Origin: Siphonodentalium dalli
Lineage: Eukaryota; Mollusca; Scaphopoda; Gadilida; Siphonodentaliidae
Length of the DNA stretch: 64,000 nucleotides
Reading direction: 5' to 3'
NCBI GenBank assembly: GCA_032622095.1
Contig: CP136067.1
Span: 135,473,990-135,537,989, forward strand
Made by a program: the position numbers and the translations under genes. Positions 27,101 to 32,619 of the stretch are shown here, in pieces (within the stretch, counting starts at the first letter, position 1; every line of letters starts with the position of its first letter). Under the pieces are notes generated by a model, which had not been told where the DNA came from, did not search any database, and was given only the letters and a program-made list of their open reading frames with translations.

Positions 27101-30100
27101 TGAATTGATCATATTAAATCACAACACGGAGGAAGAACGGAAAGAGTGAAGACATTGTGCAGCTGATCTCAATCTTCAAACTTTGTCGACTTACATAGTT
27201 TTTATAAACCCCACTGTAAAACAGTTTCATATATAGTATGTCGTGGTGTGGTTCCAATTTGAATCCATGTTGCTTCGTGCAGTATTAACTATTAAGTTAC
27301 GAAAGCACGCATTGCCACACAACGTCACTTTTACGTTGTCACTTCCTTGTGTGCATTCAGAATTGATACACAGTGACTGCACACGTGCTTTTGTCGGAAG
27401 AAAACTTCAAAGGGTCGGAATTGATTGAAGGTCGCCGACACTTCCAGGCAGTTTGAGAATTGCTACTAAGTATCTGATACTATCGCGTGTACCAATTAAT
27501 GCTTGCATTGCACTCTACTATCGGTGACACGGGATTTAGTATTAGTTTTGCATCATTTAACCTAATATTTTGAGGATTATTCACGTTCACATTCAACTGA
27601 CAACGGGATGCGGTTACGTCCGGTTCATTTTTTTCTAACCGGTTACGTCGCTAACCGGATGCTAACCGTCTAACCGTTTCAGCTCTAGTATATCAAAGTG
27701 TTTACAATTGCCTACTCAGTTTTCAACTTTTCATGTTGAACTAGGAATAGGATAGGAACCATGTCACAACAATTCTATAAACTTTATAACTGACAAAACG
27801 CTCTTTTTTTGGGTAGGGCCTATCACTATTAACCAAATACATGATAGAGATGGGCGGTTAACCGTGGAATCAGTTCGGTTTCGGTTGTCGGGAAAAACTC
27901 GGAAATGACAACCGTGGTAAGTTGGGAAAACCCGTGGTTTCGGTTGTCACAACTTCCTGTAATCATGGCAGAACACGACGAACAAACGAGTCCTGTGTGG
28001 AAATATTTTTCAAAGAAAGATAAGAAATCTAAGTGTGCCGCCTGTAATATATGCAGAAAGGAGTTCGCATGGTGAAATCGCGCGACGAATTAATTACGTT
28101 GCTTCCGTGTACACCTATTTTCGCCGTAGTAAACACAACACAACTTGTCACAAGTCAGTTTATTTCTCATGTTATTTTAATCATTAAGGCCGTACAAATA
28201 CTCTAAAAGGTGAATTTGATAACGAGGATACGATATGAAAAGGTATCAATGATTGTTACCCCGCATTCCCTATTAGTTTTTATCACTGTTTGGATGTTAA
28301 ATCGTCAAATATATTTGTGCGCCGTTGATTAAAAATGTTATGCCGGAATCGGAGCCGGAATGAATTATACCGTTTGTCGGTAAACTGTTGAGAAATAGCA
28401 CTCATTCAGGTGACTTGTGATGCATGTATACTGTATAGTGTGTACAATATTATGTTCCCTAAATATGGCAATAGGCATATAGCCAGATAATGTGATTCTA
28501 GTCATGTTTTATTTTCATTTTGTTTATTTCAAATTTTATTTTTCAAATCATAACTATACACATATACCTAGTCACACACATTAGTTTTATGCCAATATAA
28601 ATGATCATTATATTATTTCACACTTATGATCATATGATGCTGAATTGCAGTCATACACAATACACACTCACTTGCATTCTAGCACTGCCACTCGACATGG
28701 ACATTGGCATTAACAATATACATGTAATAGTAACAACATGATACATAATTTAATATTATAAAAGGACATGTACCTCACAAGTTATGGTGATACAATTGGT
28801 GTGTTTTCTTTGTAATATATTGAAGCATAATTAGATTTTGTTCACATTAGTAATTTTTATTAATAAAAACCGAAACCGAAACCGAGACTCAACTCTTTTT
28901 CCACAACCGAAACCGAAACAGAGGCAAAATTTCACAACCGCCCATCTCTAATACAAGATAACATATAATTAAGTCATAAAATTAATGCTCTTTATTGAGT
29001 GGGTGTCAGTTTATTAATATGGCTACTGATATAAAAGCTAAATATTAAAAGATAATAAAATAACCGAATAGATTTATGATTCACAAAGATATTATAAAAT
29101 AGTAAACGCACTTTATTGTAGACATTAGTGTAGTTGATATCCTGCACACATACATATAGGCTAATCCAATACTGAGACACTCTTTATTGGACGACAAATT
29201 TGTCGACAATGAGATTCACCAAAATAGCTCAAAATACATATAGGTTTTTATCACATAATTAGCCTATAAACCTGGCCTAATATTTTTTTAGCACAGTGAC
29301 GCAAGAACTTAGCGCAATTATGTTGATGTAAATGCCAGTACTTTATTATATTAATTAGAAAATAATTATGATATTCGATTTGTGTTGGGTTCATACTTTT
29401 AATATTTACTATTGACTGAGATAAACATGGCCATGGGTGACAAGGGTGGGTGAACAATTTTGTAAACATGAAAAGACACATTTAAAATGGAACTACATTT
29501 TTTCTTGAAGGTGTCTTTACTTGCTCTTTGGTTACGATATTTACTAGTAGCAAATAATATTTTTCTTTAACTGCAGAGTTTCGAGATAATTTTTCCTTAA
29601 TTAATATGTGATAAAATGGATCTCAAATTAGTCGCAATTCTTTCCAAATTTATTAACCTCCTCCACTAAATTTGATTCAAACGTCGCTAAAGCTTGGCTT
29701 GAACCAAATTTAGTGAACTCGGTTATTAAATTTTGTATAGCAATTGCAACTAATTACAGATCCTCTATGTTGCACAAAGAAATTTAGAGTCAACGCTCTT
29801 TAAGATGAAAAAAAATTGGTAACCAATTACAAATGCTTAGGATTACACGCTTGTTCCCAGAAGTAGTGTTATTGCTGTTCCATATTTACAAATATGTATG
29901 GAACGTATGTTCCATATGACATTCACCTCAACCATGAAACCGGAACTATAAAATAAAAGCATCATCACACATGAAAAAACACGCCCTCTATGTGCCTAAA
30001 TAAACCTTCTAAGGCTGTATTTTAATGCACGGATTCTAGGAGACACGAAGCGTGTAATAAACACAGAACGACACGATGTGTAAATGGGTTTGTCGATACG

Positions 30101-30830
30101 GCACTCATGCTGTCGCGGAAGGATAGAACTCGAGATGCAAGCGCCTCTCGTTCTATCCTTCCGCGACAGCATGAGTGCCGTATCGACAAACCCATTTACA
30201 CATCGTGTCGTTCTGTGTATTTTCTGTAGTGGGTACAGTGCAGTAACTAAATCTGGTTTTAGGCGCAATTATCTCAATTAACCTCGTTGCCATCTCCGTT
30301 TTAATAACTTTTCATATATGACTATGAGCGCAGTTTGCGAAGTATTCAGTCTCAGAACGAAATATTTGTCCACAATGCCCAAGTCTGTAGAAGAGCAGGC
30401 GAGCTCCCTCTATCAAGGACAAGGTCGTTCGCACAGTATTACCGCAGTATTGATACCGTACTTATTACAACACTTACTACTAGTCCTAATGAGTAATATT
30501 AGTAGTCTACTACTAACTTCTAAGTCTAGTGTAGTAGTGAAGACTGAAGTTACAGTGTATACAACATGGGCATGGTTGGCCATGAAGGTGGGGGGGGGTG
30601 TTTGGACAAAGTCAATTTGGAACTATCTCACCTTGAGACGCAAAAGACCTGGTGCATGTTTTGACACTACCACCCACTAGAATTGAGAATTTATTTCACG
30701 AGACTGTATACAGTATAGCAATGTGGCACATGCCTTGGCATTGTGACGCACGCCCATTTCATATTTAAAATTACACCAAAAATAAGGACTAACCAATGGT
30801 AATCGCGGCTGGATCAAATTTAGGAGGCAT
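6021..30830 (-). CDS. RPL12: 60S ribosomal protein L12 (uL11), five coding exons
   Basis: RPL12 is a conserved cytosolic protein of the large ribosomal subunit. It binds 28S rRNA at the base of the P-stalk (GTPase-associated centre), where elongation factors act. Exons on the minus strand are 30830-30794, 22457-22384, 18070-17890, 10636-10529 and 6127-6021 (37, 74, 181, 108 and 107 nt). They join in frame to 168 codons plus TGA; the family is usually about 165 residues. Recognisable family blocks in order are MPPKFDP at the N-terminus, [45 protein letters not shown] and GTAQSVGC near the C-terminus. All introns are GT-AG. Residues 8-16 (AAITIVCVK) differ from the commoner N-E-[IV]-K form. Introns total about 24 kb and hold stacked transposons, unusual for a ribosomal protein gene. 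The frame is intact, so I regard it as functional and not a pseudogene. Confidence 0.96.
6219..7453. mobile_element. hAT element, CAGGGTTGCCAA ends, in RPL12 intron 4
   Basis: The ends are CAGGGTTGCCAA and its complement (…TTGGCAACCCCG), flanked by an exact 8-bp duplication ACGAGGCT (6211-6218 and 7454-7461). Subterminal GGTACCGGT motifs are frequent at both ends. It begins only about 90 bp inside intron 4, downstream of the exon 5 acceptor on the genomic map. It contains the second hAT-like element 6291-6916. No transposase frame remains. Confidence 0.92.
6291..6916 (+). mobile_element. Nested hAT-like element, TAGAGGTGCCACGATTA ends
   Basis: Left end TAGAGGTGCCACGATTATTG and right end CGTGGCACCCCTG form inverted repeats with alternating ATCGATTATCG motifs inside. 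I find no clean 8-bp duplication, so the ends may have been altered. A larger reverse-orientation relative is at 8135-9236. Confidence 0.75.
7462..8134. other. RPL12 intron 4 segment, nothing recognised
   Basis: AT-rich intronic sequence between two hAT-like elements. I see no exon-like block, terminal repeats or array. Confidence 0.5.
8135..9236 (-). mobile_element. Reverse-orientation relative of the GTGCCACGATTA hAT
   Basis: The left 80 bp are the complement of 6841-6905. The right end 'aataatcatggcaccttta' is the complement of 6291-6315. It is about 480 bp longer than the nested copy, keeping more of the internal sequence. Its ends are diverged and the target duplication is not clear. 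Small ORFs inside it show no transposase motif. Confidence 0.7.
9448..9946. mobile_element. TIR element of the TAGTCCAAGTCTGCTCG family, degenerate
   Basis: The right end (about 9900-9946) reads 'atatcttagctgtttttcgt' then 'acgagcagacttggacta'. The left side carries the inverted, more damaged match 'tctgctcgtatgaaaacc' with 'aactaagatatt'. Related elements are at 31075-31184 and 39953-40825; the internal 'tattgtcgcaattgtgatat' is shared with the latter. Confidence 0.65.
9947..10528. other. RPL12 intron 4 remainder with hAT relic end
   Basis: Around 10200-10260 the sequence 'agtcgacaacgactaatcgtttca' degenerately matches the right end of the TAGGGTTGAAACG hAT family. The rest, up to exon 4, shows nothing else I can support. 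Confidence 0.4.
10529..10636 (-). CDS. RPL12: RPL12 exon 4 (C-terminal rRNA-binding domain)
   Basis: The acceptor is 'ctattttcag' and the donor GTATGT. It completes the Ile codon and then encodes [30 protein letters not shown] and VKEVL, corresponding to the conserved IKHSG..F/DEI..IARQ block. It ends in phase 1 at the Gly codon of GTAQSVGC. Confidence 0.97.
11140..11425 (+). repeat. Dispersed 'ccataactc' repeat units in intron 3
   Basis: Two diverged units carry 'gcccataactcttataaaaa', 'ggatcaaacccat' and 'tgtattttg'. They are relatives of the array at 2205-3170 and of similar units at 12130-12350 and 56450-56560. The sequence from 10637 to 11140 before it has no recognised feature. Confidence 0.55.
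11430..12120. other. RPL12 intron 3 segment, nothing recognised
   Basis: AT-rich sequence without supported genes or element ends. A short 'ccataaaaaaaaaaaaattcc' tract at about 11978-12002 continues the dispersed repeat theme. Confidence 0.4.
12120..12360 (+). repeat. Dispersed 'cccataactctggg' repeat units
   Basis: Two further units of the family at 2205-3170, with 'aaattcgaacttgacctgta' and 'gagttatcatccggaaacca'. No coding signal. The following 12361-12755 shows no recognised feature. Confidence 0.55.
12756..12795. repeat. 40-bp perfect palindrome, ATTCAAGTTATGTGGCTACT
   Basis: The half-site ATTCAAGTTATGTGGCTACT is followed immediately by its reverse complement with no loop. A third arm 'agccacataacttgg' sits at about 13004-13018. 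The span 12756-13020 may therefore be a small element with terminal inverted repeats whose left end has been doubled. Confidence 0.75.
13070..13300 (+). repeat. Short tandem 'aaaagccacacaa' units
   Basis: Three loose units carry 'ttttaaaaaccacacaaaac' type cores plus 'tttgcgagaacaaaaa', at about 13091, 13170 and 13230. They are followed by a 'ggacggatggacgggacgc' run near 13306. This looks like a dispersed repeat end. The ORF across it is not gene-like. Confidence 0.45.
13516..13635. mobile_element. Small TIR element, CAGGCCTTAAAATC ends
   Basis: It begins CAGGCCTTAAAATCAATC and ends GATTTTAAGGCCTG. Inside are repeated 'gagaatca' words in both orientations. A single end of the same type is seen at about 22645-22660 in intron 2's flank. 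No convincing target duplication. Confidence 0.55.
13640..14096. other. RPL12 intron 3 segment, dispersed repeat-like
   Basis: This stretch contains 'gtgggataactcttgaatgg' and 'ataccaaatttcatcgagat', which look like units of mollusc dispersed repeats. I see no exons or element ends. Overlapping minus-strand ORFs show no family motif. Confidence 0.4.
14105..14569. mobile_element. Non-autonomous hAT, TAGGGTTGAAACG family, copy 2
   Basis: The terminal repeats are the same as at 4422-5353, with an exact 8-bp duplication CAATAGAA (14097-14104 and 14570-14577). At 465 bp it is an internally deleted version of the ~930-bp copies. The missing part is the centre that contains 'acaccgtcggattatgata' in copy 1. 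Confidence 0.93.
15161..16443. mobile_element. TA-target element, CCGTACTGACCCG ends
   Basis: The perfect terminal inverted repeat CCGTACTGACCCG is flanked by TA on both sides, as in Tc1/mariner-class insertions. Just inside the ends are 'gcccatgcccgtgtttaag' on the left and an inverted 'aggccccctgggcctaaac' with 'gagtttaagcccactt' on the right. The 70-codon ORF in the middle has no transposase motif. Confidence 0.85.
16602..17341. mobile_element. TA-target element, CTCTAGTGATCCGAATAA ends
   Basis: The left end CTCTAGTGATCCGAATAA is matched by the inverted right end, and TA flanks both. Subterminal 'caccccctacgattatt' units repeat inside both ends. An ORF of 129 codons (16829-17218) is the longest inside; I do not recognise it. 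A detached fragment with 'agtaggggtggaata' is at about 13373-13410. Confidence 0.85.
16829..17218 (+). CDS. Unrecognised 129-codon ORF inside TA-target element
   Basis: It spans more than half of the element at 16602-17341 and ends shortly before the right subterminal repeats. I see no zinc finger, helix-turn-helix signature, DD[D/E] spacing, signal peptide or membrane segment. It could be an old internal exon of an element protein or chance. It is kept because it is one of the longest frames here and is bounded by an otherwise well-defined element. Confidence 0.2.
   Translation: MGSNSILARVAILQFVRPYCNRQTPLCGYCLSFSEANKGDNALCLFFFTFDALLTKKLINVWGSRLKVSLIRTQLSSWWTDSDQRNENLYKSVDAVFSVQINDIEKVLQEPDVVRAGSRSVYYKFLFDN
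17758..17785 (+). repeat. Poly-C tract of 28 bases in RPL12 intron 3
   Basis: An uninterrupted run of C lies about 105 bp from the exon 3 donor. On the transcribed strand it is poly-G. Similar runs at 54676-54696 and 55202-55223 sit in a dispersed repeat. Confidence 0.95.
17890..18070 (-). CDS. RPL12: RPL12 exon 3 (core of N- and C-terminal domains)
   Basis: The acceptor is 'ttaatttcag' and the donor GTAAGT. Sixty codons and one base encode [39 protein letters not shown] and [12 protein letters not shown], matching L12 without gaps. A 28-base poly-C run lies about 105 bp past its donor, inside intron 3. Confidence 0.97.
18148..18478. mobile_element. Foldback MITE, intact relative of 14650-17648
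   Basis: It starts 'acaagttttatatagtttcc'. The arms meet around a centre with 'gaacagaccggcagcc', and the right arm carries 'aatcgatagaagagtttccg', the complement of the left arm. It sits just upstream of the exon 3 acceptor, within 80 bp of the splice site in intron 2. Confidence 0.7.
18480..18970. other. RPL12 intron 2 segment with small palindromes
   Basis: It holds a perfect 18-bp palindrome 'gttaccctcgagggtaac' near 18740. A looser hairpin 'aacaccactg' … 'tgtggtgttt' lies at about 18876-18915. No gene signal. Confidence 0.4.
19707..20924. mobile_element. Nested hAT, TAGAGCTGGGACGGTTA ends
   Basis: The perfect terminal inverted repeat TAGAGCTGGGACGGTTA is flanked by the exact 8-bp duplication TTATTTCC (19699-19706 and 20925-20932). 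Subterminal 'ggttaacc' and 'accggtcacg' motifs repeat at both ends. A possible relic transposase tail is at 20326-20391. Confidence 0.94.
20326..20391 (+). pseudogene. Possible acidic C-terminal relic of a transposase
   Basis: Within the nested hAT a short frame reads [17 protein letters not shown] then LVVF and a stop. An AATAAA-type signal lies about 120 bp further on ('cttaataaaacg'). An acidic tail before a stop and polyadenylation signal is plausible for a transposase last exon. It is too short to assign and may be chance. Confidence 0.25.
21788..21900. mobile_element. Long hairpin (113 bp) in RPL12 intron 2
   Basis: The left arm begins 'tgagacacagggatttgtcg' and the right arm ends 'cgacaaatccctgtgtctta'. 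Arms of about 45 bp pair with few mismatches around 'gggcctggtggcc'. It looks like a small palindromic MITE. The surrounding 21142-21787 and 21901-22383 have no recognised feature apart from this. Confidence 0.75.
22384..22457 (-). CDS. RPL12: RPL12 exon 2 (rRNA-binding N-terminal domain)
   Basis: The acceptor is 'ttttacttgcag' and the donor GTATGT. It encodes [14 protein letters not shown] and then the signature [10 protein letters not shown] of the uL11 N-terminal domain. It ends in phase 0 directly before the SPKK of exon 3. The region on the minus strand just upstream holds no other coding exon. Confidence 0.95.
22458..23630. other. RPL12 intron 1 segment, nothing recognised
   Basis: AT-rich sequence with a single CAGGCCTTAAAATC-type end (about 22645-22660) and an 'atatatagatatatatag' microsatellite near 23582-23605. 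No exon-like block. Confidence 0.45.
23634..24342. mobile_element. TIR element, AGGGGATTAGYGATTTGAC ends
   Basis: Left 'aggggattagcgattgacgt' and right '…gtcaaatcactaatcccct' are imperfect inverted repeats. I cannot find a clean target duplication. It encloses a 146-codon plus-strand frame (23714-24154) overlapping a minus-strand frame; neither shows a transposase or host-protein motif. Confidence 0.6.
24476..24641. mobile_element. Palindromic MITE, CAGTAATGCCCTA family, right end lost
   Basis: It starts CAGTAATGCCCTAAATAATT after TA and folds around 'gagagctttccaatgaatgg'. It breaks off at 'ctaaatcctgaaaaata', lacking the last ~45 bp of the right arm. Confidence 0.8.
24645..26350. other. 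RPL12 intron 1 segment, nothing recognised
   Basis: No supported genes or complete elements. Around 25855-25930 there is a short run of 'ctcggca' and 'tgccga' words in both orientations, suggesting a degenerate element end. Confidence 0.4.
26359..27687. mobile_element. hAT, TAGAGCTGAAACGGTT ends
   Basis: The perfect terminal inverted repeat TAGAGCTGAAACGGTT is flanked by the exact 8-bp duplication GTATATCA (26351-26358 and 27688-27695). Subterminal 'aaccggttaacc' motifs are abundant. The ends resemble those of the nested hAT at 19707 (TAGAGCTGGGACGGTTA), so the two may be sister families. No transposase recognised. Confidence 0.94.
27845..28950 (+). mobile_element. hAT with transposase start, TAGAGATGGGCGGTT ends
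   Basis: TAGAGATGGGCGGTT at the left is matched by the inverted right end '…aaccgcccatctcta'. The 8-bp flanks are ATACATGA and ATACAAGA, one mismatch. Subterminal 'ggtttcggttgt' and 'aaccgaaaccgaaac' runs lie at opposite ends. It keeps the first exon of a BED zinc-finger transposase (27965-28075); the rest of the gene is deleted. Confidence 0.92.
27965..28075 (+). pseudogene. N-terminal BED zinc finger of a hAT transposase, truncated
   Basis: A 36-codon frame starts [15 protein letters not shown], continues with lysine-rich residues and [11 protein letters not shown], and ends at TGA. The pattern of S-x-V-W-x-[YF]-F, then a lysine stretch, then C-x2-C-x2-C-x3-F is the first half of a zf-BED domain. 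BED fingers mediate DNA binding in hAT transposases and domesticated ZBED proteins. The distal His/Cys ligands and the RNase H-like catalytic domain are absent, so this is a remnant. The downstream ~870 bp are AT-rich filler before the right terminal repeat. Confidence 0.8.
28951..30060. other. RPL12 intron 1 segment, nothing recognised
   Basis: AT-rich. Only minor features are seen, such as a weak inverted pair 'ccactaaatttgattcaa' / 'ttgaaccaaatttagtg' at 29664-29717. Confidence 0.45.
30061..30218. repeat. 158-bp hairpin with 69-bp perfect arms
   Basis: Arms 30061-30129 and 30150-30218 are exact reverse complements, beginning 'acacagaacgacacgatgtg', with a 20-base spacer. It lies in RPL12 intron 1, about 580 bp into the intron. 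Transcribed, it would give a very stable RNA stem. No target duplication or family relative is visible in the window. Confidence 0.95.
30219..30793. other. Start of RPL12 intron 1
   Basis: From the donor at 30793 to the hairpin. It contains 'ggtgggggggggtgtt' at about 30588-30603. The plus-strand 120-codon frame 30318-30680 has no recognisable motif. A regulatory role is possible from position only. Confidence 0.3.
30794..30830 (-). CDS. RPL12: RPL12 exon 1 (start codon, MPPKFDP)
   Basis: Reading the complement from 30830 gives ATG CCT CCT AAA TTT GAT CCA, then codons for AAITI plus one base. It is followed by the donor GTTAGT. The exon ends in phase 1 (one base of a Val codon), and exon 2 begins with the two bases that complete it. 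MPPKFDP is the canonical start of eukaryotic L12, which fixes the initiation codon. A pyrimidine tract CTTTT on the minus strand about 35 bases upstream (near 30867) could be the 5' TOP start of the transcript; this is only a guess. Confidence 0.93.
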
Positions 30831-31074
30831 TGTTTTATCTTTATTTTGACTTTTTGTTATTTAAAAGACAACGTTCGGTGTTGGATGACCCCAATTAGGA
30901 GACGACCAAAAAATGTTGCACCAGTGTCTTTCAATGGAAACCGGAAAAGGAAATATTGGTGCACTCGATTTCTTAATTCGGATCGTATAAAGTAATTTCG
31001 CCCGCGGTATATTTCGTCCTGATCTGTTGAGATTGATTTTTCCAAACTCCAGGCAAAGGTATCTCATCAGCATC

Positions 31075-31184
31075 TAGTCCAAGTCTTCTCGTACTAAAAC
31101 CGGCTAAGATATTGGGATGGAGGTGCCGGTCTTTAAAGACCGGCACCTCCATCCCAATATCTTAGCCGGAGAAGACTTGGACTA
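31075..31184. mobile_element. Palindromic MITE with 9-bp target duplication
   Basis: TAGTCCAAGTCTTCTCGTAC opens the left arm. The arms meet around 'gccggtctttaaagaccggc', and the right arm ends '…gaagacttggacta'. The exact direct repeat ATCAGCATC (31066-31074 and 31185-31193) is 9 bp, the length produced by Mutator-like transposition. It sits about 245 bp upstream of the RPL12 start codon, at the edge of the likely promoter. Confidence 0.85.
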
Positions 31185-31193
31185 ATCAGCATC

Positions 31194-31990
31194 ATCAATG
31201 TTTGGGGAGTAAGTCGCCATGACTTTTACCCCGACTTTTGCACAGCATCAACAAACCGATGTGGCGGTTTTAGACTTTTCAAAGGCATTTGATAAAGTTG
31301 ACCATCAACTACTCATCCTAAAACTGAAAAGAGTGCAGGCATATAGGTAACACCACAGTAAATTGTATAACACAATTCCTCTCCAACAGAACACAGAAAG
31401 TCCTTGTTGACTCGGATGGTTCTGAATCAGAATCCTGTCCTGTATATTTTCAGGTGTCCCTCATGCAGGGCTATGCCCTTGGGTCCTGACTCCTGCCTCT
31501 TCCTGATCTACATCAATGATATTCCCACATCCCTGAAATGCCACACACGACTCTTCGCAGATGACACTATCGTCTACTGTACCATCTCACCCCACTGACT
31601 GTAAGGTTCCACGCATCTCCAACAAGATTTAAATCAACTTGAAAAATGGGGAAAAGAATGCGGAATGGGCCATATCTTTCAACACCAACACATGTGAAAT
31701 AATTACAATAACTAGGAAAAAGGAACCAATAACAAACAACTATCTACTTCATGGCGCTATATTGAAAAACACCACTGCAACAAAGTAACTCGGCCTAACC
31801 ATCACAAACAAGCTTGAATGGAAACCTCGCATTAACAACATAGTGAATAAAACAACGAAGTGGCTAAAGAACGGTATACCGCTCTCTATAGTACCACAGG
31901 GGCATGTGACGCGATCCGCTGTCCGCCCCCATTTTGCGCTGCCCACATACACCGCTTCTATATACGCGCCTGATTCACGTTAATGGTAGG
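31194..31990 (+). pseudogene. Non-LTR retrotransposon (LINE) reverse transcriptase fragment
   Basis: Three frame segments carry reverse transcriptase motifs in the right order. DVAVLDFSKAFDKVDH (about 31256-31305) is followed by FLIYINDIPTSL and LFADDT (about 31500-31567), the last being the catalytic [FY]xDD box. Next comes 'YLLHGAIL…LGLTITNKLEW' (about 31740-31820) from the thumb region. Frameshifts and stops separate them, and both the 5' end (endonuclease) and 3' end are missing. Clade is probably Jockey/CR1/L2-like, but I cannot fix it. It lies divergently from RPL12 just beyond its start. Confidence 0.9.
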
Positions 31991-32423
31991 ATAATATACA
32001 CAAGGGGAACTGTATAAATTCACCTTTTTACCATCCCTCGGCAATTGGACAAATTTAGGCCATTCACACCAGTAATGTTAACGATATAGCCACGGATGTG
32101 TCGGCGAATAATTCATCTTTCAATCAATACCACAAACTCCAATCAAAACCATTCATATATACATAGCATTTGATAAATTGTTAACCACCGAATATTGTCT
32201 CCGAAGACCGTAAATTTTCGGATTGATCCGGCTCAAAAAATACAATGGACGATATCTTCCTCTAACTTCACCTCCGCACGGCTTACTATAATTAAAAATC
32301 GGTCAAACGATCAACTCAACAACTAGCGTTCAGGGACTTCTTGTCGGCTAATAATTTATTTACTCATACAAATCAACAGATCGTCAGTAAATAATTTCTA
32401 TAGAGGAGAAATCTGTCGATAAT
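31991..32423. other. Intergenic, possibly LINE-derived, unrecognised
   Basis: Sequence following the reverse transcriptase fragment. It has no readable frame and no terminal repeats. Confidence 0.35.
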
Positions 32424-32619
32424 TCCAACTTTTTTTTCATTTTTTCTTTACGAATCACGCAGCGCCTCATTTTAATATTCATTATGACCTGACCTCTATT
32501 CTAATACTGAGCGGTGATTGGCTGTTTCTACTATTGCAGTCATGGAAAGGTCAGGTCATAATGAATATTAAAATGAGGCGCTGCGTGATTCGTAAAGAAA
32601 AAATGAAAAAAAAGTTGGA
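32424..32619. repeat. 196-bp inverted repeat with 72-bp perfect arms
   Basis: Arms 32424-32495 and 32548-32619 are exact reverse complements, starting 'tccaacttttttttcatttt', with a 52-base spacer 'ctattctaatactgagcggt…'. It is located about 1.6 kb upstream of RPL12. Perfect arms imply recent formation or insertion. The family is unknown. Confidence 0.95.
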
